A DNA stretch of 64,000 bases from DAHUXN01 sp963811805 (GTDB lineage Bacteria > Acidobacteriota > Terriglobia > Acidiferrales > UBA7541), in assembly GCA_963811805.1 (NCBI GenBank), contig CAWESU010000001.1, forward strand, positions 248,001-312,000, given 5' to 3'. Both the position numbers and the translations under genes were made by a program. Numbering within the stretch: position 1 is the first letter of the stretch; each line of letters opens with the position of its first letter. Under the pieces are notes generated by a model. It was not told the DNA's origin, did no database searches, and saw only the letters and a list, made by a program, of their open reading frames with translations. Positions 1 through 9,126 of this stretch are shown here, in pieces.

Positions 1-220
1 TTGAGCCGGAACCCGCGGACTGCGCTTCGAAAACGGCGACGGTCTTTGCCGCGTCGATGTGACGTAGCCACGCTGCCGCTGCAAGGCCGGTGAAACCGCC
101 GCCGACTATGGCGACGTCGACGCGTTCCGGGATTGGACGCGGCGGAGGATGAAAATCAATTTTCCACGGCGGCTCACCCCAACGTGACCGGCGAGCATCG
201 GATCGAGCGAGAGAAGACAA
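1..220 (-). CDS. FAD-dependent oxidoreductase (DAO family), N-terminal part
   Basis: The gene runs off the left edge, so only about 73 residues are visible. They contain a classic Rossmann FAD-binding start, VDVAIVGGGFTGLAAA, preceded by the proline-rich stretch seen in gamma-glutamylputrescine oxidase-like (PuuB/DadA) amine oxidoreductases. The start is uncertain: a GGAGG lies 4 nt before a TTG at 218-220 and 1 nt before a GTG at 221-223, and an in-frame ATG without a Shine-Dalgarno lies at 266-268. It is divergent from the symporter at 390. The substrate cannot be inferred from this fragment. Confidence 0.75.
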   Translation of the reverse strand, partial: MSSLARSDARRSRWGEPPWKIDFHPPPRPIPERVDVAIVGGGFTGLAAAAWLRHIDAAKTVAVFEAQSAGSGS

Positions 221-389
221 CACGCCTCCATTTCGTTGTTCAAAACGTTTCGATGCAACTCGCCGCATGCGCGTCGCAAAAGTGCTATACATGCGTCCGA
301 CGAGCGTCAGAAAGCCGATTGCGCGCAGCGCATATCTGTGACATAACAATCGGCCACGACACAATAGGCCTTCAAACACGGGCAGCGGA

Positions 390-2315
390 ATGAAATTCAC
401 TTTCCTCGATTGGTCAGCAATTCTCGGATACCTGCTCATCACACTCCTGCTGGGAATTTACTTTCGACGGCGCGCGAGCGCGAGCACAGAAGAATATTTT
501 GTATCGGGGCGCGACGTGCCGTGGTGGCTGGCGGGAACATCGATGGTGGCGACCACGTTCGCCGCGGATACGCCTTTGCTGGTCGCGGGTTTGGTGTACA
601 CGCAAGGGATCGCCGGAAACTGGCTGTGGTGGGCGTTTCTGCTGTCTGGAATGATGACGGTGTTTTTGTTCGCGCGGCTGTGGCGGCGCTCAGGACTAAT
701 GACCGACGTGCAATTCGCCGAGATTCGTTACGCAGGCAAACCAGCCGCGTTCCTGCGCGGCTTCCGGGCGATCTACCTGGGCTTGCTGATGAACTGCCTG
801 ATCCTCGGATGGGTCACCAAGGCGATGATCGGCATTGTCGGGACGACGATGGGACCGACAATGCAGAGCTGGCGGTTCTTGAATGGATTTGCGCGCCTAA
901 TGGTCGATATCTTCGGGCAAACATTTTCTGGAGTGAACGGGCAGGCCTTGATTTTGTGCATTTTTTTCCTGATTCCCTTCACGGGAATTTATGTTTCGCT
1001 GGGCGGGCTGCGCGGCGTGCTGTGGACGGACATGTTCCAGTTCGCGCTGAAAATGGGAATCGTCATTGTGGTGGCGTATTTTGGGGTGAAAGGCGCGGGA
1101 GGGATGACGCACATGATGTCGCGCATCGAAGCGATGCGCGCGACGAATGGCGGCTCGGATCCGCTATCGTTTTTGCCAGATTTTTCGCGCGGATTTTCTA
1201 GTGAGGCGCTATGGACCTTGCCGGTGATCACCTTCGTGACATATCTGGGCATTCAATGGTGGTCGTTTTGGTATCCGGGCGCGGAACCGGGAGGCGGCGG
1301 GTACATTGCGCAGCGAATTTTCAGCGCCAAGGATGAGAAGCAAGGGCTCTATTCGGTGCTGTGGTTCAACATCGCGCATTACGCGGTGCGGCCGTGGCCG
1401 TGGATCTTGACCGCGCTGGCGGCGATTGTTCTTTACCCCGGGCTGGCGCATCCGGAAACCAGTTACATGATGATCGTGAACGATTATGTGCCGCACGCAC
1501 TGCGCGGGATTATTCTTGCGGGATTTCTCGCGGCGTTCATGTCGACGATTGCCACGCAGCTCAACTGGGGCACTTCGTATCTCGTTGAGGATTTTTATCG
1601 GCGATTTATCAAGACCAAGGCGACGGAGCGGCACTACGTTCGCGTGTCGCAGGTGGTGACGCTGCTGCTGGTGGTTTGCACGGGCTATGTGGCGGCGCAT
1701 CTGGGATCGATCCGCTCGGGATGGGAAGACGTGCTGCAGTTGGGTGCGGGCACGGGCGCGGTCTACATCCTGCGGTGGTTCTGGTGGCGGATAAACGCGT
1801 GGAGCGAAATTTCGGCGATGGCGTCGTCGCTCGCGATGACGGCAGCGCTTGACTGGAAGGGTCCGTGGATTTGGTTGCTACACAGGCCGGGGCCGTTTAC
1901 TGGAGACGCCACGGTGCTCTTCGCGAAAAATGCGCTGACCACCACGCTGGTTACAACGATTGTGTGGATCGTAGTGACGCTGCTGACGCGGAAGGAGCGA
2001 GATGAAATTCTGGTGTCGTTTTACCGCCTGGTGCGGCCGCAAGTGACCGGCTGGAAGCCGATTGCCGCGCTGGCTCCGGAAGTGCCGGAGACGCGGGACC
2101 TGGCAAGGAATCTGAGATGCTGGGTCCTGGGCTGCGCGATGGTTTATGGCGCGCTTTTTGGCACGGGCAAATTGCTGCTGCATGACTGGGCCCCAGGCAC
2201 GCTGCTGTGCGCGCTGGCGATCGTGTGCGCCTGGCTTATTTCGCGGGAATTGAACCGTGCAACGGAGCCGCAAGCGCGATCTTCGCAAGCGAGGTTAGCT
2301 TCGCCTCACAAGTAA
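390..2315 (+). CDS. Solute:sodium symporter (SSS) family transporter
   Basis: A 641-residue polytopic membrane protein beginning LDWSAILGYLLITLLLGIYF, followed by the SSS signature region (STEEYFVSGRDVPWWLAGTS, residues about 31-50) and many hydrophobic helices. SSS proteins couple Na+ influx to uptake of sugars, vitamins or organic acids. It is a little longer than the usual 500-600 residues because of a charged segment after about residue 530 and a final helix. The stop is 13 nt before a ROK sugar kinase, which suggests, but does not prove, a sugar substrate. The start follows GGCAGCGGA. Confidence 0.9.
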   Translation: MKFTFLDWSAILGYLLITLLLGIYFRRRASASTEEYFVSGRDVPWWLAGTSMVATTFAADTPLLVAGLVYTQGIAGNWLWWAFLLSGMMTVFLFARLWRRSGLMTDVQFAEIRYAGKPAAFLRGFRAIYLGLLMNCLILGWVTKAMIGIVGTTMGPTMQSWRFLNGFARLMVDIFGQTFSGVNGQALILCIFFLIPFTGIYVSLGGLRGVLWTDMFQFALKMGIVIVVAYFGVKGAGGMTHMMSRIEAMRATNGGSDPLSFLPDFSRGFSSEALWTLPVITFVTYLGIQWWSFWYPGAEPGGGGYIAQRIFSAKDEKQGLYSVLWFNIAHYAVRPWPWILTALAAIVLYPGLAHPETSYMMIVNDYVPHALRGIILAGFLAAFMSTIATQLNWGTSYLVEDFYRRFIKTKATERHYVRVSQVVTLLLVVCTGYVAAHLGSIRSGWEDVLQLGAGTGAVYILRWFWWRINAWSEISAMASSLAMTAALDWKGPWIWLLHRPGPFTGDATVLFAKNALTTTLVTTIVWIVVTLLTRKERDEILVSFYRLVRPQVTGWKPIAALAPEVPETRDLARNLRCWVLGCAMVYGALFGTGKLLLHDWAPGTLLCALAIVCAWLISRELNRATEPQARSSQARLASPHK

Positions 2316-2328
2316 GTCCAGGCTACGA

Positions 2329-3357
2329 ATGCAAAAGACAAAACGTGTGATTCTCGCGGTGGACATTGGCGGGACGAAGGTGGAAGCAGGATTGGTCACG
2401 TCCGGCGGAAAAATTCTCTCCACGGAACGCGCGCGGATGGTGGCGAACAAGAGCGCCGCGGAGGGCCTGGCGGCGGTATGCGAGGCGATCGACGCCATTC
2501 TGAAGGGCCGACGCACGCAGAAAGTGCGGGCGATTGGCATCAGCGTGCCGGGATGGGTGGATTCGAAGACCGGCACACTCTTGATGGCAGCGAATCTGCC
2601 CTGTTGGAAAGACTTTCCCCTGGCGCGCAAAATCCAGAAACACTATCGCTTGCCGGTGCGTGTGGCGAACGATGCCAAAGCGGCGGCGCTGGCGGAGGCC
2701 GCTTGGGGCGCGGGCCGCGGCTACAGCAATATGTTCTACGTGACGCTGGGCACAGGTGCGGGCACGGGACATGTGATTGACGGCAAGATCTACATGGGAA
2801 GGCGCGGGCCGGGAGGAGAAGGCGGGCACACGACGATCGATTTTCATGGACCGCTCTGCGGGTGCGGAAAGCGCGGCTGCGCGGAGTTGTACATTTCAGG
2901 GCCGGCGATCGCGCGCAACGCGAGAGAGCGCATCGGCAAAGACTCGGGCAGCGGCTCGCTGATGCTTAAATTCGCAGGCGGGGATGCGGCGAATGTGACG
3001 GCGGAGACGGTTGTGAAAGCGGCAGCCGTGGGCGACGCGCTCGCAGAAGAAGTGCTGGCGGAAGCGGCCGAGCATCTGGCGATTTGGTTCGGCAATATTA
3101 TCGATCTGCTCGAGCCTGAAGTGATCGTCATCGGCGGAGGCCTGGCCGAGGTCGCGATGTCGTTGCTGGCCGAGATTCGGAGGCATTTGGATCGCTGGGC
3201 ATGCAATCCCGGACATCAGGAGACGGCAATCGCGAAGGCATTCTACGGAGCGGAATCGGCGCTCGTGGGCGCAGGGGCGCTGTGGATTCCTTCTGAGGAG
3301 ATGCGGAGGGCGTCCGGCGCGGGTGGCGTGGCGCATCGCAAGTCATCGAAGACGTGA
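2329..3357 (+). CDS. ROK family sugar kinase (glucokinase-like)
   Basis: A 342-residue cytoplasmic protein. The N-terminal ATP motif is VDIGGTKVEAGLV (residues about 10-22), a catalytic region carries ANDAKAAALAEA, a glycine-rich GTGAGTGHVI follows, and the ROK zinc site is CGCGKRGCAE (residues about 180-190). ROK kinases phosphorylate glucose, fructose, allose, N-acetylhexosamines or similar sugars, and a minority are repressors; no N-terminal HTH is present here, so this is a kinase. It directly follows the SSS symporter, consistent with uptake and phosphorylation in one operon. The exact sugar is not determinable. Confidence 0.9.
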   Translation: MQKTKRVILAVDIGGTKVEAGLVTSGGKILSTERARMVANKSAAEGLAAVCEAIDAILKGRRTQKVRAIGISVPGWVDSKTGTLLMAANLPCWKDFPLARKIQKHYRLPVRVANDAKAAALAEAAWGAGRGYSNMFYVTLGTGAGTGHVIDGKIYMGRRGPGGEGGHTTIDFHGPLCGCGKRGCAELYISGPAIARNARERIGKDSGSGSLMLKFAGGDAANVTAETVVKAAAVGDALAEEVLAEAAEHLAIWFGNIIDLLEPEVIVIGGGLAEVAMSLLAEIRRHLDRWACNPGHQETAIAKAFYGAESALVGAGALWIPSEEMRRASGAGGVAHRKSSKT

Positions 3358-3379
3358 ACTTTTTCGCGCGGAGGAGATC

Positions 3380-3862
3380 ATGCGAATTGCAAAATGCATC
3401 ATCGTGGTCGGCTGCCTTTTGCTTGCGACGTTCGCCTGGGCGCAGCGAGAGGTACAATCGAGCACAGCACGCGAATTGACGGCGATGCTGAATCAATTTA
3501 TGCACGATGCAAGCAGCAACAACGCAGCCGGGTTCGACCGCTTCTTCGCAGGCGAACTGATTTACACGGGGTCGAACGGCATGGTGCACACGAAGGCGGA
3601 CATCATGCGCAGCCTGAACGCTCCAAAGCCAGCCGCGGCGCCGATGGGAAAGCAGATTTACTCCGCCGAGAACGTTGTGGTGCACGACTTCGGCGGTACG
3701 GCGATTGTCGCGTTTCAGTTGGTGGCTCGCACAGAGCACGCCGACGGCAAAATCGAAATTTCAAATTATCGCGACACGGGGACGTTTCTGCGGCGCAACG
3801 GCCGCTGGCAAGTGGTGGCGTGGCAAGCGACGAAAATTCCAGAAAAGACGACGAGAAAATAG
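3380..3862 (+). CDS. Exported SnoaL-like/DUF4440 protein
   Basis: A 160-residue protein with a signal peptide (MRIAKCIIVVGCLLLATFAWAQ). The mature part has the NTF2-like cone-fold pattern of DUF4440/SnoaL proteins: an N-terminal helix with LNQFMHDASSNNAAGFDRFFA, then strands around LIYTGSNGMVHTKADIMRSL and YRDTGTFLRRNGRWQVVAWQ. The ATG was chosen because GAGGAG precedes it by 4 nt; an upstream in-frame start at 3323 would overlap the kinase. It lies 22 nt after the ROK kinase and may be co-transcribed. Function unknown; DUF4440 proteins are often small-ligand binding or hydrolytic. Confidence 0.8.
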   Translation: MRIAKCIIVVGCLLLATFAWAQREVQSSTARELTAMLNQFMHDASSNNAAGFDRFFAGELIYTGSNGMVHTKADIMRSLNAPKPAAAPMGKQIYSAENVVVHDFGGTAIVAFQLVARTEHADGKIEISNYRDTGTFLRRNGRWQVVAWQATKIPEKTTRK

Positions 3863-3953
3863 TCCCGCCTGGACCGCAACGATCTGGTCATTCGTTGAGT
3901 TACAAATCCCGATAAGCCAAGACCTGCTTCTCAAGAGACTGAAGAGATTCCGC

Positions 3954-4778
3954 TTATTGAACGAGGGTCGGGTAGAGTTTGGCGGCGATGGATGCAAGGA
4001 GCAGGAAAATCATTGCCATGACCGCGAGGTCCAGCGGCAGTGGATGCACGCTCTGTCCGCCGCGGATCATGATGCCACGCAGGGCGTCGACTAAATAAGT
4101 GAGCGGGTTCAGGACGGCGACAACATGCAGCCACTTGGGCATCATCGCCAGAGGGTAGATGGCGTTGCTGGCGAAAAAGAGCGGCATGGTGAGCACCTGG
4201 CCGATGCCCATGAAGCGCTCGCGCGACTTCACGATGCATGCAATGATGAGCGAAAATGTGGAAAAGGTCGCTGCTCCGAGCGCCACGGCGAATAAAACTC
4301 CCACGATGTCGAGCGGGTTCAAGTTGATTTGAATGCGCAAGGCCAGAGCAATCAGATAAATGATGAAGGTTTGCACGAGGCCACGAAATCCAGCGGAGAC
4401 CGCCTTTCCAATCACGAGTGAGGCGCGATGCGCCGGACTCACCAGCAGCTTGTGGACGATGCCCAGGTCGCGCTCCCAGATCACGGCGATGCCGTAAAAA
4501 ATCGCCGTAAAAAGGACGCTCTGCGCCAGTATCCCGGGCGTCATGAAAGCGAGATAGCTGATATTGCCGGTCGGAATGCCCCGAACCTTGCTGAATACCT
4601 TGCCGAAAATCACGAGCCACAACACCGGTTGGACGGCGCGGGAAAAAAGCTCAGTGGGATCACGGAAAAGCTTTTTCAGCTCGACTTGAGCGATAGCGAT
4701 TATTTCGCGGAAGAAATCCAGGAAGTGCGAGGTATTAGCCAAGGCGGCTGGCAGTTCTACGGGTCTGGCGGATGTCAT
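3954..4778 (-). CDS. ABC-2 type transporter permease (DrrB-like)
   Basis: A 274-residue permease with about six membrane helices and the ABC-2 signature near the C-terminus (NAIYPLAMMPKWLHVVAVLNPLTYLVDALRG). The N-terminus has an amphipathic stretch (AQVELKKLFRDPTELFSRAVQPVLW) typical of DrrB/NodJ-type exporters. The ATG at 4776-4778 is preceded by GGAGGCAAC and overlaps the end of the ATPase gene by 44 nt, so the two are translationally coupled. Drugs, lipids or polysaccharides are typical cargo; substrate unknown. Confidence 0.88.
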   Translation of the reverse strand: MTSARPVELPAALANTSHFLDFFREIIAIAQVELKKLFRDPTELFSRAVQPVLWLVIFGKVFSKVRGIPTGNISYLAFMTPGILAQSVLFTAIFYGIAVIWERDLGIVHKLLVSPAHRASLVIGKAVSAGFRGLVQTFIIYLIALALRIQINLNPLDIVGVLFAVALGAATFSTFSLIIACIVKSRERFMGIGQVLTMPLFFASNAIYPLAMMPKWLHVVAVLNPLTYLVDALRGIMIRGGQSVHPLPLDLAVMAMIFLLLASIAAKLYPTLVQ

Positions 4779-5565
4779 GAAAGTTGCCTCCTTCCTCGAT
4801 GGAAGCTCCGCTGTAATGCACAAAGACGTCATCAAGCGTGGCGTCGGGGCCAAGCGCGGCCTTGAGGTCCGCGGGCAGGCCGGTCACGGCGACTTTGCCT
4901 AAGTGCATAAGCGCGAGAACGTCGCAGAGCGCGTCGGCTTCATCCATGTCGTGCGTGGTGATCAGGATGGTCATGCGGAAATCGCGGCGCAAGTCGCGCA
5001 GGCGGTCCCACACGGTATGCCGAGCGACGGGATCGAGACCGATGGTGGGCTCGTCGAGAAAAAGGACAGTGGGACGATGCAGCATCGCCTGAGCGACTTC
5101 GAGGCGGCGAATCATTCCCCCGGAATAGGTCTTCACAAGTTTGCCGGCGGCTTCCGTCAAGCCCATGAACTGAAGCGCTTCGGCGATGCGGCTGTCGCGG
5201 TCGGCGCGGGCCATTCCATATAGCTTCGCGCTGAGCATCAGGTTTTCGCGGCCGGTGAGTGCGCCGTCGGCGCTCAACATTTGGGGAACGTAGCCGATTC
5301 TTCGGCGGACTTCCGCAGGGGCTTTGGCGACGTCGAAGCCGGCGACAAGGGCTGTGCCAGAAGTGGGATCAAGCAATGTGGTAAGCATCTTGATGGTGGT
5401 GCTCTTGCCCGCGCCGTTTGGACCGAGCAGGCCGAATATCTGGCTGTACGGAACATGAAGGTCGATGTGGTCGACGGCGGTGATGTCGCCGAAGCGGCGA
5501 GTAAGGGCGATGGTTTCTATGGCGTTTGGTTCGGCGGATTGCGAAGCGCGTTGTCCTGAGTCCAT
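4735..5565 (-). CDS. ABC transporter ATP-binding protein (DrrA-like)
   Basis: A 276-residue ATPase with Walker A GPNGAGKST (residues about 43-51), signature YSGGMIRRLEVAQA, Walker B VLFLDEPTIGLDP and the switch His in TTHD. The C-terminal extension (ALGPDATLDDVFVHYSG) is characteristic of DrrA/CcmA-type exporters. The start at 5565 (MDSGQR) leaves a short leader before the domain; an upstream in-frame ATG at 5602-5604 is possible. It is first in the two-gene exporter operon with the permease downstream. Substrate unknown. Confidence 0.9.
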   Translation of the reverse strand: MDSGQRASQSAEPNAIETIALTRRFGDITAVDHIDLHVPYSQIFGLLGPNGAGKSTTIKMLTTLLDPTSGTALVAGFDVAKAPAEVRRRIGYVPQMLSADGALTGRENLMLSAKLYGMARADRDSRIAEALQFMGLTEAAGKLVKTYSGGMIRRLEVAQAMLHRPTVLFLDEPTIGLDPVARHTVWDRLRDLRRDFRMTILITTHDMDEADALCDVLALMHLGKVAVTGLPADLKAALGPDATLDDVFVHYSGASIEEGGNFHDIRQTRRTASRLG

Positions 5566-5745
5566 CTGTATGCTACCGAGCCTCCTGCAAAGCCATGATG
5601 CCATGAACTGATTGCGAGCATGTGGATCTTTGCGTCGAGCTCAATTCACCCGGACGATCAGCGCGAAAAACGAATAAGCAAGTACTCCTATAAAATCAGT
5701 GAGTTAGAAGAAATCCGCGTAAAGCCTCGATCGCTGAGGAAGAGT

Positions 5746-5820
5746 TGGCTGCGGGGCTTGGACTCGAACCAAGATAACCTGCTCCAGAGGCAGGCGGACT
5801 ACCAATTGTCCGACCCCGCA
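5746..5820 (-). tRNA. tRNA-Gln (anticodon CTG)
   Basis: Read on the minus strand, the 75-nt cloverleaf has acceptor arms TGCGGGG and CCCCGCA, an anticodon stem CCTGC/GCAGG enclosing loop CTCTGGA (anticodon CTG), and a T-arm with TTGGTTCGAGTCCAA. Discriminator G and an encoded CCA end the molecule at 5746. U1 and G73 agree with known glutamine identity elements. No integrase or duplicated 3' end was seen beside it. Confidence 0.9.
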
Positions 5821-5882
5821 CCAGCGTAAAATCCTACACGACCTGCCGAACCTTGTCGAGTCGGTGCGTCAAAGGTCATTTT

Positions 5883-5933
5883 CCCCGTTGAGTTCGTTCC
5901 GACAAAGCTCCCCGTCGAATTCGCCCCGCCAAA
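5883..5933. repeat. Imperfect 24-bp direct repeat, period 27
   Basis: Two tandem copies at 5883-5906 and 5910-5933 share 19 of 24 bases (CCCCGTYGARTTCGYYCCGMCAAA). They lie in the 272-nt non-coding gap between tRNA-Gln and the TonB gene at 6093. The 27-bp period is a multiple of three, but no start codon opens any of the frames, so a coding role is not supported. Nothing else recognisable is in this gap. Confidence 0.5.
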
Positions 5934-6092
5934 CCAAATTACTCAAATGAGCGCAAGGAAGGGAGCGTGACGTGAGCGGAAGTTAGTACAGGAGTACCTG
6001 TCCTTCCGTACAGCTTCCGAAAAATAAAGTCCAGTACTATTGCGCTGGCCTGCCCGGCAGCCGAAAATTTCATAAAGAGAGGATAGAGCACG

Positions 6093-7841
6093 ATGGGGAC
6101 CTTTACTACCGAAGCGCCCGCTTCTGCTGCAGAGAGCAAATCCAAGCGCGGCGGGGCAGATACGCTTGAAAATGAAGCGATCGGACTCGACGTTTCGGTG
6201 CGAATTCATGGTTCACAAGTGACCGCAGTCGTTCTGGATACCACCGAGCACGTCGAACCCTTCGAAGAAGACACCTCGACGATGATTGTGTTCCCTCGCG
6301 GCGCGGTGGTGAAGTTGCGGGCGCGCGTCCGCACCGGCCACGCGGTCGTCCTCACCCACCTCGGGACCAAACAAACGGCGCTCTGCCGCATCATTCAGGT
6401 AAACAGCGCGGCAAATGTCTCGCATTACGTCAAGCTTGAGTTTATTCAACCGGTGCCGGGATTCTGGGGCGTTCATTTCCCTTCCGACAACACCCTTCCT
6501 GCCGGCGCGGCGCATGAAGAGCCCGCGCCGACCACAGAAGAACCGAAGCAATCACCGGCGCCTGTGGCGCCGGTTATGAATGCTCCGCCGGCGATCGTTT
6601 CCCCCGCGCCGACGATTTTGCCGCGCGTGGAGCAGCCGCAACGGGCAGCGAAGCCGTTCGTCCGCGAAGTGGCGAAGGAGATCGTGAAGCCGACCGCGCC
6701 GCCAGTGAATTATGGGATTTCCGAGGATCCGCACACGAACGAAGTGGTTCCCTTGGCGAATACTCCTCCGGCAAGGATGCCAAGCGCGCCAAAACCTCCA
6801 GCGATAATCGCTCCGCCTCCGCGCGGTACCACTCCCCCCATCGAGACGCCACCGATATTCGATTCACTGTCGACGGGCGAAGAAATCTTCGGCAAGGAAG
6901 CTGCCGCTGCGGCAGAGCAGACCGCAATTCTGAGGTCCGATCCAAAGGCGGTTCTCGCATTTGGGCGCTCGCTTGATCCTTCTTACCTGTTACAAACCGG
7001 AGAAGCTCCGAAACGGCATACAGGCCTCAAAGTGTTTCTCAGCGTGGCGGCCATAGCGATGCTTGCGGCAGGTGCTGTGTACTATGTGCGGCAGTATCGC
7101 GGGAATGCGCGCCAGACCGCGAACGCAACTGCGCCGACAAGTATTCCGCAGGCGCCTTCGGCAGCGCCGAGCACAACCCCGGCACAAACTGCCGCGGAGT
7201 CGCCGGCAACACCCGCTCCCGAAACTCCTTCGCCGGCGAAAGTCCAACCGGCTGCGAAACACGCGCCCGTTCGAGCAGAGGAAAATACCATCACCATAAC
7301 GCCCATGCATGAGGGCGTGAAGACCCCTGCCACGGAAAGCCATCCTACGATCTCCAACGGACTGGCCAATATCTATGCGGGGGACTTAGCCGCTCGCCCG
7401 CAAGCAACGCAGCACAATAGCGCCCCTGTGGACGCGCCACTCCCGACGATCAGCAGTTCTCCGAAGAATCTGGCGAGTGCTTCCGTAAGCGCCGGCCTCA
7501 CTTCTCTGGTGGGCGGCGCGCCATCCAACCTTCCGGCCCCGCCCAAGCCGACGCCTGTGATTCGCGGCGGACAGGTAACCCAACCGCGATTGATTCATAG
7601 CGTGCCGCTGGCTTATCCGGCGCTGGCAACCGCCAACCGCATAGAGGGCGACATCGAAATCCAGGCGGTCATCGATGCGACGGGAAAGGTGACTTCGACC
7701 AAAGTCCTCTCCGGCCCAGCACTCTTGAGGGCCGCAGCAGTGGACGCCGTGCGCCAGCAGAAGTATTCGCCGGGGACTCTCGACGGAAAGCCGATCACCA
7801 TGCAATACAAGGTGACGATCCGCTTCCGCCTCGGTCAGTGA
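6093..7841 (+). CDS. PilZ-like domain protein with C-terminal TonB domain
   Basis: A 582-residue protein in three parts. Residues about 20-140 resemble the PilZ-like domains common in Acidobacteriota (a basic strand region, GAVVKLRARVRTGHAVVL, and EFIQPVPGFWGVHFP). A proline/alanine-rich linker follows, then one membrane helix near residue 315 (VFLSVAAIAMLAAGAVYYV) after a basic KRHTGLK. The C-terminal 80 residues are a TonB domain (LIHSVPLAYPALATANRIEG, DATGKVTSTKVLSGPALL). The topology implies a cytoplasmic PilZ part and a periplasmic TonB part, so it may pass energy or a signal to outer-membrane receptors. The c-di-GMP arginine motif is not evident, so binding is uncertain. Confidence 0.8.
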   Translation: MGTFTTEAPASAAESKSKRGGADTLENEAIGLDVSVRIHGSQVTAVVLDTTEHVEPFEEDTSTMIVFPRGAVVKLRARVRTGHAVVLTHLGTKQTALCRIIQVNSAANVSHYVKLEFIQPVPGFWGVHFPSDNTLPAGAAHEEPAPTTEEPKQSPAPVAPVMNAPPAIVSPAPTILPRVEQPQRAAKPFVREVAKEIVKPTAPPVNYGISEDPHTNEVVPLANTPPARMPSAPKPPAIIAPPPRGTTPPIETPPIFDSLSTGEEIFGKEAAAAAEQTAILRSDPKAVLAFGRSLDPSYLLQTGEAPKRHTGLKVFLSVAAIAMLAAGAVYYVRQYRGNARQTANATAPTSIPQAPSAAPSTTPAQTAAESPATPAPETPSPAKVQPAAKHAPVRAEENTITITPMHEGVKTPATESHPTISNGLANIYAGDLAARPQATQHNSAPVDAPLPTISSSPKNLASASVSAGLTSLVGGAPSNLPAPPKPTPVIRGGQVTQPRLIHSVPLAYPALATANRIEGDIEIQAVIDATGKVTSTKVLSGPALLRAAAVDAVRQQKYSPGTLDGKPITMQYKVTIRFRLGQ

Positions 7842-7934
7842 TGGAATCGCGCAGAGGTTAGCGCGCCGGTGCTAAACTCTACTCAGCAGAAACAGCCACT
7901 CGTAACGGAACGAAACACTCGCTAGCAACTTTCA

Positions 7935-9080
7935 CTACTTCGCGGGCACCAGCCGTTTGTTGACGATGTAATACTCCGCACCGCGCCATTCGATGCGCCG
8001 CTTGAAGAAGCTCGTCAGCCACACGGTGAAAGCGAAGGCGTCGCGCAGCGGCACCAGGTACATTTTCCGGCGCAGTATCGGGTCTTGGACGCCCCACACG
8101 CCAACGGTCCAAGCCATCAGCCCGCGCAAGACGACGTATCCCGCCACGTAAAACGCCGCAATGGGCCAGGACGGAGCAATGGCCACGGCCAGAATCGTCC
8201 ACGGCAGGCCGTGCGTGAAGATCAGGGAAAAGTGCCCCCAGGGCTGGGAGTGCTTCATGGTCAGCGTCCAGCGGACCTGATGGCGAAAGCATTGCGCAAG
8301 CGTCTGCGTGGGGAAAACCGTGAACACCGGAAAAGCGGTCACCTCGACGAGATAGCCGAGCGCCGCGATGCGATGGCCCAGCTCGTAGTCGTCTGAAAAG
8401 TGATCGACAAGCGCTTCGAAACCCCCGATTTCCGCCAGACGCGTCTTGGTGGTCGCCATGGTAGCGCCGAGAGTGAAGTCCACGCCGCCCAACAGCCACG
8501 CGGAGAGCACGCCCGCGTCAAAATCGGAGGTATTGCCGAGCGCTTCCATTTCCGAGACCAGCGAACCGTCGGTGATGCCGCGGTATAAACACGTTACGGC
8601 GCCGACTTTGGGATCCGCAAACGGCGATGCGACGGCGTAGAGATAGCCGGGTGCCACGCGAATATCGCTGTCGCTAATGATCTGAATCTCGTACTGCGCT
8701 TCGCGAACCATGCGGCAGAGCTTGTTTACTTTGTCGCCGGTGCCCAGCGGTTCAGCGCCAATCAACAGGCGGATCTTGCAGTGCGGAAAATCGCGAATGA
8801 GCTTTTCGATGACTGGGACGGCGGGATCGGTGCCTTCGGTGACACCAAAAATAATCTCGAACTCTGGATATTCCTGGCGGCAGAAACTCGCGTAGTTCTC
8901 GTAGGCTTCGCGGTCCAGTCCGCGCACCGGTTTCAGCACGCTGACCGGCGGCGTGAAATCCTTTTGAACAGGAGGCCGGTTGCGGAAAAACCGACGTGCG
9001 GCGGTGATGGCCAGGACATAGTAAGCAAAGGGCCCAAGCGCGAGGGCAAGCAACGCCCATCGCACAATTTCACGCCACAC
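7935..9080 (-). CDS. hpnI: Hopanoid glycosyltransferase HpnI
   Basis: A 381-residue GT2-family membrane enzyme resembling ceramide glucosyltransferase, with an N-terminal helix, then PPVSVLKPVRGLDREAYENY, a donor-binding DSDIRVAPGYL, ETGG-like TRLAEIGGFEAL, a Q/R-rich RHQVRWTLTMK and C-terminal helices. HpnI adds N-acetylglucosamine to bacteriohopanetetrol. Identification rests on family resemblance plus hpnJ four genes upstream in the same operon. The start follows 46 nt after the second small transporter. It could in principle glycosylate another lipid, but the context makes a hopanoid likely. Confidence 0.85.
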   Translation of the reverse strand: MWREIVRWALLALALGPFAYYVLAITAARRFFRNRPPVQKDFTPPVSVLKPVRGLDREAYENYASFCRQEYPEFEIIFGVTEGTDPAVPVIEKLIRDFPHCKIRLLIGAEPLGTGDKVNKLCRMVREAQYEIQIISDSDIRVAPGYLYAVASPFADPKVGAVTCLYRGITDGSLVSEMEALGNTSDFDAGVLSAWLLGGVDFTLGATMATTKTRLAEIGGFEALVDHFSDDYELGHRIAALGYLVEVTAFPVFTVFPTQTLAQCFRHQVRWTLTMKHSQPWGHFSLIFTHGLPWTILAVAIAPSWPIAAFYVAGYVVLRGLMAWTVGVWGVQDPILRRKMYLVPLRDAFAFTVWLTSFFKRRIEWRGAEYYIVNKRLVPAK

Positions 9081-9126
9081 GGCTCGTCCTTGAAATGAAA
9101 ATCACAGCTTTTCCGTGGAAGTATTT

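Noticed and set aside
133..393. Rightward open frame of 86 codons in the gap before the symporter
   Set aside because: It is not supported by a ribosome site or domain, and it lies opposite the start of the FAD oxidoreductase.
7856..7877. Weak TTAGC/GCTAA hairpin between convergent genes
   Set aside because: Five base pairs with internal mismatches and no T run; too weak to call.
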